In this document: positions 55,500 to 64,000 of the stretch, in pieces
Position numbering within the stretch: the stretch's first letter is position 1
Layout of the letters: every line of letters starts with the position of its first letter
Assembly: GCA_963377175.1 (NCBI GenBank)
Contig: CAUJNA010003784.1
Location: 172,001-236,000 of the forward strand
DNA: 64,000 bases
DNA from: Effrenium voratum
Lineage: Eukaryota; Sar; Dinophyceae; Suessiales; Symbiodiniaceae
Direction: 5' to 3'
Notes under the pieces: model-generated
Database searches by the model: none
What the model saw: the letters and a program-made list of their open reading frames with translations, nothing else
Told to the model about the DNA's origin: nothing
Made by a program: the position numbers and the translations under genes

Positions 55500-57303
55500 A
55501 TAAAACCTCGCCTTGGGTTCCTTCGGTTGCCCCTCGATGTTTGCTGCTCCGGATCCGCTAGAAACTAAGATGGATCCCTCAGGAAGCCGTTTCTTGGCTG
55601 GAAAAAAGGGACCCCGGCAAAAAAATGAGACCTTTTTTGCATGGTTGGTGGAAAACAAAGGGGACCAACCAAAAAAGCAAAAAAGATATGAAAAAGGGGA
55701 ACAAATTCTGGGAAAGTGGGGAACTCGAACTGAGCTTGGAAATCCTCGCGGACAACCCGAGCTTCGGCGCGTTCGGCGCGGTGCGCCGTTTGCGCGCTGG
55801 GCGAAGGGCTCGCAGAGCGCGCGCGAGGGATGGCTAGGACACCACACCTGGGACGTCGCAAGGCGGTTGGCATGCGACACCTGCAGTCATAGGTGGCCCT
55901 TAGGAAAAATAGATGACCCTAGTAAATGGGGGCACAACCCCCATCTAAACCCGGAATCGCCCTCTATTTGTTCAAGCAAACCAACCAAAAAGGACGATTT
56001 CTATGCCTCCAGTTCTTCAGTCTCAGCTCGAACTGGGTCTTGTCGTCTTTTTAGGTTGGCCCCTCCCCCCAAAACAAAATGGTACCCCCCCCCCCGGCCC
56101 AAAAAAGAACAGACAGACTCAATTGGGGACTTCCCCAAAAGTTGATCAATTTACTGGCGGCTGCCAGTGACAGAAGAAGGCCACTTTAGGAAGTGCCCTC
56201 TGGGAAATGGCTTGGAAACCCTGGCGTTGGTGGGTGGCTTGGAGCTTCTTAGCGTCGCAGTGCCCCACAAGAACCGGGTCAAATCAAAATCCAAACCATC
56301 CAAACCACTCAGAGGGAATCTGATTTACGCACGTCTTGAATTACTCCCCTACAGAATTTCACGAGCCATTTGTAGGAACAGAAACCTCTTTTTGGACAAT
56401 GGACACATCTTTTGGGTCCCATGCTAACTTGGGAAATTTCCACCAGAACAAACTTTTGCGAAAACGAGTGCCTTTCGGCCTGGAGGTTTTTTGGGCGGTT
56501 TCACGCCGGCTGAACTGCATCTAAGAACTCAGAGAGTTGGCCTATTGGAATTCCGTATGGCCATATCTACCAGCTCCAAAAGTGAGTCACAATCAGAACC
56601 CGGTATCAACATGGTCTACCCAGAACCATGCCAAGAGGAAACAAGGCAACGCGGGCACCCCTTTATGGTTGGGATTACCCCCTTGCTAACCTCCATCTGC
56701 CCGGGTTTTCATTGTGGCTCAAGTGTCCATCTACAGATACCGGGATTCATCTGAGTAATGGGGGCACGGACTGTTTCTCCCTTCAATCAGGCCACCCAGG
56801 TTCGGATCGAAAACAAGCTCCACCTGACGAGTGTCGGAGGCGTGTCTTGCGATTGCCCAGCCACGACCCGTGGCCATTGGACAAGAATGGGTTGGCACCC
56901 AATTATTGGCCTCCATGTGCTTAAGTCCCCTGCCAAAAAAAAAGGCAACATCCGGTCGCGCTAGATTCCCTTCGAATCCCACCAGTGGAAAATCAAGCAT
57001 ATGCGTTTCAGCAAAAGGAAGTTGACATCGGAAAGCACCTCGAAAATCACAAGAAGATTAAGGGGGGGGGGGGGGAAAAACAACGGAGAAAACAAAAAAG
57101 AAAAAAGGGGGGAAAAAAGGAGAAAAAGGGGGGGGGGGGGAGGAAAAACGGAAAGGCAGCATCTCACAGGGACTCCGCGCGCAGGCGTAGCTGCTGCCAA
57201 TCCCCGGAGGCTCCTGATGGGCGACGGATGGATGAGCCCTGCGAAAATAGGACTCCGAAGATGGTGGTCCTTTCGTGTTCCTTTTGAAGCAACCTTAAAC
57301 AAC
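55500..57303. other. No supported gene
   Basis: A GC-rich island at 55,735-55,850 is open in several frames (plus: SLEILADNPSFGAFGAVRR) without a known domain. G and A homopolymers at 57,060-57,145. Confidence 0.35.
56583..56735. repeat. Repeat family 7, diverged copy
   Basis: GAGTCACAATCAGAACCCGG, ATGGTCTACCCAGAACCATG and TTGTGGCTCAAGTG follow the same order as at 58.6 kb. Confidence 0.6.
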
Positions 57304-57425
57304 AAGGTCCTCCAGTAGAGAGGTTAGACTAAGGGTACCCAATTTTTTTTTATGTGGTCTATTTTAGTAGGGGAACCCTCCCAACCAAAAAAGGTGGTAA
57401 AAGCTTGCACGACTCAGGGACCTAG
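57304..57425. repeat. MITE family 2
   Basis: AAGGTCCTCCAGTAGAGAGG to CTCAGGGACCTAG. Confidence 0.8.
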
Positions 57426-57429
57426 TAAG

Positions 57430-59444
57430 CTATGTTTGGGCATGTTCCAATAGAACAGTCCGGGTTTTCCTTCTGTGGCACTTCGTCCGTAGCATACGGG
57501 AGAATTGGGACACGGGGGGGGGGGGTTTTAGAGCTCCAGGCTGCAAAATAACCTCGAAGTGTCCATAACATGGGGGCGGGGGGGGGAGGGGATTCTGTGT
57601 TGGTTCGTTTCTTAGTAACAAAAAAGCGATTTACAAATCCGGACTCAAAAAAAAGGGCGACAGCTGCTGGCTTTTTTGTCCGTCCTGCTCTGCTTCTTCG
57701 CGCGGTTTTTAGCTGCGACGCCGTGTTTCCATGCGCCAAGACGCGGCCGAGGACCCGCGGAGCTGGACGGAATCAAGGAACCAACACAAGCCTAAAACTG
57801 GGCTGGCTGTAGTCAGACCCCCGACGCAGTGAGGGTAAGTACCCTCTGTGTTGTGGTAGAAGGAAACCTCAAGGAACTGGTTCCTGTCCGTTTTCAGACC
57901 CCCCGCGAAAAGTGAAGAACTTTTGGTGGGTAAAATTCGGAGATCCAACCAGTAGACACTTTTCAAGTCTAAACAGCTAAGGAACCGGATTGCTGGGAAC
58001 CAGCAAGAAAACAGGAGGCTCTCCTTTTGGTTTGCTTGACCAAGATGAAAAGGCTACCCTCACACTTGCTTTGAGGTTCCCGTTTGCCAAACCTGGCATG
58101 TCAAAACAAAAGATCCTTTCAAGTGGTTGGTTTCGTGCTCAAGCCCCTTTGGTGTCACTTCCCGACATCAAAGGGTTCCTTTCGGAACTGGAACAGCTCT
58201 GATAGTTACGTGGGCAAAGCAAGGGACTGAATAATTACTGTGGTCATGACTAAATTAGCTTGGTTGCTTTCTGCTCCCCTGCCAAAAGTTTGTGTTTTAG
58301 TGGTTTAATGGAAAACCCATTCGTTGGCGAAAAGCTAAAGTCCTAACATCCAAGCAAAATGCACCAATGTTAGTGTTGCCTATCAATTAATTGGGATTCT
58401 TGGAAAACGTCTCCAAGGCTCCAACGATACTTCCCCATCACCCAAGAAGGAAACTCACTTGCAATCAACCGGGCACTGCGCAAAAACTAGCAAGGGGGTG
58501 GTTTCGGGGGAGGTTTCTCGGCGACGCCCCGGTCTGGGTGTCTTTTTTGGATGGTGCGTGGCTTTGTTTTCTGTCTTCAAGTGAGACCAAGCAAGCCAAC
58601 ACCTGAGTCAGAATCGAAACCCGGCATTAAAATGGTCGATCCCCAGAACCATGCTTCAAGAATTAAGGCTGAGATCCGCAGCTACTTATGGCAAGGGCAT
58701 TGTCCCTGACAAACCTTCACTTACCCGGGTTTTGAGCAAGTGGCTCAAGTGAAACCAACCAAGCCAACACCTGACATTGCGATGTTTACGCCGGCTTCAA
58801 GGCTCCATTGGCAAACCGGCAAAAGGGGGAAAAGGCCTTGGAACCCGCGTCAAAATATGGAACCCCGAAAACGTGGGTTGTCCCAGTTGTTTTTTCTTTG
58901 CCAGCCCCAAAATCTAAGCATCACCACCGAAGTAAAGGAATCGAACCCTTTCCCATGACTGCAGTGAAGGGAATGCAAGCCAAGACAAAAACAAAAAAGG
59001 GTGTGCCCTTTTTTCTCGGTAGTGTTCCAGGCAGAGCAAAAGGGAAACCCACCGTTTTGGGAGGGAGACCAACCTTAAAATAAGCCCAGCGGGCTCCTCT
59101 GGAACCCTTACCTGATTTCGCTCCGAACCACCCCAGAGAATATTCTCAGATGCCGGCGGATTTCCATTGGACGAAAAAGAATCGGCCTCCTTTTTTGGGG
59201 TTGCCTGACTAAATTGGGAACCCTTCTCAGAAAAAATGGCCGACTCCTCTGGTTGCAAGTGGGTATTTGGGCAGAGACCCCAAAGCTTCCAGCTGTTGGG
59301 GGCAAAAACGCTAATTACTTCGCTTCGAGCAATCCCCACCCTCCACACTCACGAGCTTACGACCGTTACACAAATTCCTCCACATCCTAGAGACTTCGGC
59401 TCCAAATTCGCGCATCGGCCCTTCTGGACATTAAGCACAACCAG
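57430..59444. other. No gene; repeats
   Basis: Includes a family 3 variant (58,258-58,365) and family 7. Remaining frames are short. Confidence 0.45.
58608..58750. repeat. Repeat family 7, copy 2
   Basis: GAGTCAGAATCGAAACCCGG, ATGGTCGATCCCCAGAACCA, GAGCAAGTGGCTCAAGTG. Confidence 0.8.
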
Positions 59445-59449
59445 ACTGG

Positions 59450-59770
59450 CGAGCTACTGGCGGGATCCCCTGGCGAATGCTGGCGAGCCGCTCTGGCCGG
59501 ATCTCGGCAGGATCCCACCGGCAAGGGATACTCAGCGGGAATTGGCGGGATCCACTGGCGAGCTACTCTGCGATACTCAGCGGGATACTCGGCGAGATCC
59601 CCTGGCGAGCTACTCTGGCGGGATACTCGGGCGGGATCCACCGGCTCGCCCACTGGCGAGCCGCTCTGGCGGGATGCTCGGCGGGATCCACTGGCGAACT
59701 GCTCTGGCGGGATGCTGGACGGGATCCACTGGCGAGCAGCTCTGGCGGGATACTGGGTGGGGGCGTGGTG
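59450..59770. repeat. GC-rich minisatellite
   Basis: Units built from GGCGGGATCCACTGGCGAG and CTACTCTGGCGGGATACTC, period roughly 35-45 bp. Confidence 0.9.
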
Positions 59771-59825
59771 TAGAAGCATCGCAAACGCGGATTCCAACCC
59801 TTCCTGTCGGGTGGGGAAAAACCTA

Positions 59826-59933
59826 GGAGTCCAAGCCCCGGCCCATGGCCCCCATGGGCTGGTCCTGCTGGCCGCTGATCGCAAGGTCCAGCTGGGAGTT
59901 GTAGGAGAGGCACAGCAGCTCGGCGTTGTGGCC
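59826..59933 (-). CDS. Exon-like island, WD40/EML-like first blade
   Basis: The minus strand has an acceptor CTGACTGCAG at 59,934-59,943, then GHNAELLCLSYNSQLDLA followed by ISGQQDQP. In EML proteins the first blade after the HELP domain reads G-H-T-x-x-V-x-C-L-x-x-x-P-x-x-x-x-I-A-x-G-Q, a good fit. An in-frame TAG at 59,823-59,825 means the donor lies before it or the protein ends. Being furthest upstream on the minus strand, it fits as the first of the WD40-like islands. Confidence 0.5.
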
Positions 59934-60478
59934 CTGCAGTCAGTGGTAATTAACCTTTGTACCACCCCAAAAGGGTACCGTTCAGAACGACGCACCCGGA
60001 GACCCAAGAAGTATGGGGTTGTTGACAGTTGTGGCAAAATTGCAGTAGACTGTGGGGGTGTCCCTTTCTCCCTTTGCAACATTTGGCTGCGGTTGTCATA
60101 ATTGGGGTAACCTCAAGATCCACCCTGGCAAATGGAAACATGGACGAATACCTGAGTTGTTGTTTCTTACCTTGTGGTTTAAGTTTGGCCCATAACCCGT
60201 TCGAGCGTGCATCAAACTAGCGGACTTGTGCTTTTGGCGTCCCTTGCAAAGCTGGAAAAAGCGGGCAGCCTCGCAAAACACACACACACACCGAAGCATT
60301 CGTGCAAACCCCTTAAGCGCAGCCTGATAAACAAATTCTGCCCATGTTGAAAACCGCGCGACATGCGGTAGCTTTCGTGGGCTTCGGAAACCAAAGGTTT
60401 CATCAAACAAACGAATGGGAGGTAAGCCCCAGAACCAGTCGAATTGGGCTACGAATCTGGCACGCCCCATGTAAATGT

Positions 60479-60578
60479 GCGTGTCTCTTTCTAGGGGACC
60501 CCCATCTTTGCTAAAAGGAAGGCCACAAGGAAAACCACCCCCTTAAAAAGGACACCCCCTTTCTGACGTCCACCATTT
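60479..60578. repeat. MITE family 5
   Basis: GTGTCTCTTTCTAGGGGACC on the left, CCTTAAAAAGGACACCCCC on the right. Confidence 0.65.
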
Positions 60579-60707
60579 CGGATCCCCCCAAAAGTCAGTG
60601 TCACCATTTGGCATTTGTCTGCCACATCCCGAGGCATAGAGTTCAGCTGACATGAGGAATGGGCTGTCGAAACTGACGCCCTGCAAGCTGAACTTGTCGG
60701 TTACTCT

Positions 60708-60815
60708 AAGGGTACTTTCCCCATTCTTTCCAGGGATCCTTCTTTCTGGAAAACCTCCAGAAACCCAGGGAAAACGACTGGTTATTGGAAAGAACGATGG
60801 TGAAAAAGAAAAATA
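60708..60815. repeat. MITE family 6
   Basis: GGGTACTTTCCCCATTCTTT, CCAGGGATCC, GAAACCCAGGGAAAACGAC, ATTGGAAAGAACGATGG. Confidence 0.7.
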
Positions 60816-61002
60816 TCGGAATCAGCCTATAGAGATACCGTGGAAGCCCACCCACGAAATTCACCAAAAAACGCAACCAGCGACTTAAGCGTTGCCCTGC
60901 CCACAAATGCCCTGGGGCACCTGTGGGAGGGTGCCATGGTGCCACGGCAACGCCACGTGAGGCTAGCCTGTTAAAGAGGAGTCCAGAGTTGCGACCCATT
61001 TG

Positions 61003-61100
61003 GCTGTGGCTCAAAAAAAGGGACCCAAAATGGCACCTTGGTAAATGGAACCAAAGACTAAAACCTGCGTAACCCTGGCTCTTAAATTTTGAGCCACACC
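61003..61100. repeat. MITE family 1 with ATTTG target duplication
   Basis: GCTGTGGCTCAAAA against TTTTGAGCCACACC inverted; ATTTG at 60,998-61,002 and 61,102-61,106. Confidence 0.8.
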
Positions 61101-61109
61101 AATTTGAGC

Positions 61110-63367
61110 GATCTGTGGTCAAAACTGGACTACAAGGATCCAATGGCCACGTAAAGGGCAGCTGAGCCAAAGCTTGTGAATTGGAAACCTCCCCTCCACT
61201 CGCTCCAAAGGTAGGTTGTCTGGCGCAAACAGATTTCGTGAACAGTATGACTAAATCGGTTGACCCAGACTGGGCTCTAAGACCTCCATCTGCTTCTTCG
61301 TCCCCAGGAACAAGTGGGAAAATGCTTCCAGTCGTGAATTCAACCCCCAAAACCCTCGCCTCAAAGTAGGTCTGGCTCGGCCGGAGTAAATCCTGGCGGC
61401 TCGCAGAAAAGACAATCCGGTGATCTCCCTTTGCGATGCTTTGTGTGGGCTTGCAAAACACTGACCGTGTTTTGCAGCCTACTAAAAATGAACAGAACCA
61501 AAAAGAACATGCCAAGAGTGAAGTTCTTGTCAGGTAGCCTCTAGTTGATTTGGATCGTGGCTTGGATTTGGATTTACCCCGTAACCACACCTAATCCAGA
61601 CCTCCAGTTAGTGGCACAGGCAAACAAACTTCGCAGATTCAGAACTCCACGTTTGTGCCCTCACTCCACTTTTGTGCCCTCACGGCCTTTTGTGACCTCA
61701 GTGCTGGCAAAGTCCAACGAGTTTTTTGGGTTGGTGAAATGCATTTCTTGGACAAAAGCAGAGTCGGTTGGACTTGCCCCTGTGAAGGGACACCAACCGG
61801 TCGTTTGAACAATAGTTGCTCAAACATGGCCAGCTTCGCTCTGTAGATTGTGGTTGCATACCCAGCCAAGTTTCCTCTCTACGAATGTGTTGTCTTGCAT
61901 TTGGCACCAAGACAGTTCTGACTCCGGCCGCAGCCATCTGCAGGCCTAAACGGGAAGGAGTTCCCTTATGAGAAGGGCATTTGAAGGGATTCTGTTTTAC
62001 AAGAGTTGAACAACCGAGGGGCATGCTCATGCAGCGACAAAGCTGTCCATCTTGGAGAACCGTATGGATGTGGTTCAGCAGACGGGCAGCTGTATCCAAA
62101 GACGAGCTGCCTTTCTATGAATGGGAACTGGCCCCATTGACTCATGGAGAACATGAGGTTTGCTTGCAGCTGCGCATCTTTGAAAGCGAGGTCGGCGACA
62201 AAGGCCTTGCTGCCGATCTGGTTTTGAAAGATGTGATGGCCAAGACCTCTAGCGCCAGGTGCAAGTTGATGGCTTGACAGGAGTCTGTGTTTGGATCGCC
62301 TGTTACAGCACTCATTCATGTTTGGAATATCATCCCGCACATCAAGGGAGAGCTCATCAGAATACCAACGGAAGCATTCATTCACAAGCGCCTCCTTTGG
62401 GCATATCGCTCCCGCGTTTTGCAGTTGCAGTGATTTCAGTCCCCTTCGTCCAATGCCAAAGTTCAATCCGAGCCCCGAGCCACTGTCACAGGGTTTCTTT
62501 GCGCTTTTGAGTTCCCTTTAAATCCAGCCAAAGAGGGATTCTCCCCCCCCCCAAAGAAAAAAGAGGTACCGGGCCTTTGTTCAGATCAACTGTCCTCCTC
62601 TAGAGCCTATGTTGTCAAGGGAGAATCATGTAACGATGTTTGCAGCAAAGCTGTTGTTGCTTGTAGCCCACGTGGTACATGACTAGACGGAGTTCGGAGA
62701 CAATAATTCGCTGCGCAGTTGGTGTGCTTTCCACTCTCTTCTGCCGGCGTTGGGCACTTTGACTGTCGGGGTAAGTTTCCGCCACAAATGACCGCTGGAG
62801 ACTGACCTTGCCCAGTTATTTTGTCCATGTTGGAGAACCGCATCGATGTTGTTCTGCAGACGGGCAGCGGTATCCAAAGACTGTTGCCTTTCTGTGAATG
62901 GGAGCTGGCCCCAATGACTCATGGAGATCAGGAGGTTTGGCCTTGCTGCCAATCCTTTTGAAAGATGCGATGGCCAAGACCACTCAGGCCCTTGACAACA
63001 ACACGGGCGACCATTGTCTTTCTCCAGTTTATGCGGCGTTGAGCGTAACCTGACTGTACCAGTAGCACAATATCCTGAAATTGGGGGGCCCTTTTGGATG
63101 GTCCAGGGGCAACGCAAAGGGTCGCCAGGCATTTTGAGATGTTTAAGAGACATTCAGACGACTTGTTGGGCCCAAACTGGATGGAACTGAAAATTGGTCA
63201 CATCCTGAGCCGGTTCGGAAATGACCCGAGCGCCTGTTCGGGCGCAACTGCTCATTTTTAATTTGGGCGTCCACCGTTTTGGGGGGGTACACCGCGCACA
63301 AGCAAACCACCTGCAGCGGACGACCTGGGAGAGGTTTCGGGCAAAGAGTCTGTGCCAATTCAAGCCC
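61110..63367. other. No supported gene; one diverged duplication
   Basis: 62,040-62,250 and 62,820-63,000 share several blocks, including GTTGGAGAACCG-like, CAGACGGGCAGC, GTATCCAAAGA and GATGGCCAAGACC. They could be duplicated exons of the neighbouring minus-strand gene, but no frame is conserved clearly. Confidence 0.4.
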
Positions 63368-63443
63368 TCTACTGCAGAAGTCCCCTGGAACAAATGATAT
63401 ATCCAGTAGTCATAGATCCCCTTTACAACCAAAAAGGGGAAAA
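63368..63443. repeat. TCCAGTAGT repeat element
   Basis: AAGTCCCCTGGAA, ATATCCAGTAGT, CCCCTTTACAACC and AAAGGGGAAAAT in the same order as at 48.2 and 51.2 kb. Confidence 0.6.
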
Positions 63444-63502
63444 TGAGGAAAGACTTTTGCGCAATGGAAGGTACTGTGTCTCACAAGAAGCCGAGCTCTT
63501 TC

Positions 63503-64000
63503 TTACAGCCAGTCCAGCTCAGATTGAATGCTGCTGCTGTCACCGCCAAAGGCTGAGTCGCCCCACGTCACCACAGAACCGTCGTCCAGGATTGCAGCGA
63601 AGGCATGCCTAGTTGATTGGATCTGCTGGACCCCAATCAGCCGCTCTCGCACATGGTTGCTGTCACCGCCCCAGTCAGGAAGACCCCAAGTCACCACAGA
63701 GCCGTCGTCGAGAACGGCAGCGAAAGCACGCTCAGTTGATTGGATCTGCTGGACGCGCACCAGCTGCTCTTGCACCTCACTACTGTCACCGCCATATTCG
63801 GGATGGCCCCACGTCACTACAGAGCCATAGTCTCGGATGGCAGCAAACGCAAAGCAACTTGCTTGGATGTGCCGAACCCCCACCAACTGGTCTCGCACCT
63901 CACTGCCGTCAATATCACAGCCTAGATCGCCCCAAGTCACCACGGAGCCCTCGTCCAGGATAGCGGCAAAAGCATGCTGAGATGCTTCAATCTGCTGAAC
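63503..64000 (-). CDS. RCC1-repeat protein, 3' part of gene or exon
   Basis: The frame is open to the right edge, so the N-terminus is outside the window. It contains four GSVVTWG turns spaced exactly 41 codons apart (near 63,930, 63,808, 63,685 and 63,562), each followed by GGD and a QxxxVQQIQ-like helix and then AFAA-L-DG. This is the RCC1-type beta-propeller repeat in the short 41-residue form common in dinoflagellate proteins that are often annotated as HERC or RPGR-like. The last repeat stops early at a TAA that overlaps GTAAGA, a good splice donor, so the exon may continue elsewhere. Function cannot be set from the repeats alone; such propellers bind proteins or chromatin. Confidence 0.8.
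   Translation of the reverse strand, partial: VQQIEASQHAFAAILDEGSVVTWGDLGCDIDGSEVRDQLVGVRHIQASCFAFAAIRDYGSVVTWGHPEYGGDSSEVQEQLVRVQQIQSTERAFAAVLDDGSVVTWGLPDWGGDSNHVRERLIGVQQIQSTRHAFAAILDDGSVVTWGDSAFGGDSSSIQSELDWL

Noticed and set aside
60706..61590. 294-codon minus frame
   Set aside because: Contains a family 1 and a family 6 MITE in full; the remaining sequence has no recognisable domain.

Overview
This is nuclear DNA of a dinoflagellate; the genus cannot be fixed from the sequence. The evidence is: a 15-nt piece of the dinoflagellate spliced leader (CCATTTTGGCTCAAG) in the 5' region of two mobile units; a 41-residue RCC1-type repeat protein of a kind common in these genomes; GC-rich islands that look like short exons in a sea of small inverted-repeat elements and simple repeats; and retroelements with unusual domain sets. 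No rRNA, tRNA or CRISPR array was seen. Layout: (1) 1-5930, minus strand: a non-LTR retrotransposon cut by the left edge, with ORF1, then a second frame carrying an OTU-type protease, Cys/His zinc fingers, a 2A-like motif (GDVEPHPGP), an AP endonuclease and the start of a reverse transcriptase. (2) 6.3-7.1 kb: a GACGGGCC minisatellite and a long degraded GATA repeat. (3) 7.1-28.4 kb: no intact gene; many short MITE-like repeats, a 510-bp fold-back, and several GC-rich exon-like patches on the minus strand. (4) 28471-40616, minus strand: a 12.1-kb composite element, the most interesting part. Two head-to-tail units share a 159-bp left flank (A) and an identical 114-bp right flank (B). Unit 1 encodes a CCCH Gag-like protein, a methyltransferase-like protein and a DIRS-like reverse transcriptase-RNase H. 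Unit 2 encodes a zinc-ribbon protein in broken frames and a tyrosine recombinase. B carries the spliced-leader relic just upstream of each first ATG. The composite also holds about 15 copies of a 19-bp core (TCAGGGCCCTCGGCACCTG), at least ten of them flanked by complementary arms that differ from copy to copy. (5) 40.6-63.5 kb: more MITEs, GA and G-rich tracts, tandem duplications and one WD40-like exon at 59.8 kb. (6) 63503-64000, minus strand: the 3' part of an RCC1-repeat gene running off the right edge. How the parts relate: the WD40-like islands at 59.8, 25.0, 21.2 and 16.8 kb lie in an order that fits one minus-strand gene resembling echinoderm microtubule-associated protein-like (EML) proteins. 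The composite and the MITEs would then sit in its introns; this is inference. Within the composite, the recombinase of unit 2 and the RT-RNase H of unit 1 together make the protein set of one DIRS-type retroelement, here divided between two units with the same ends.
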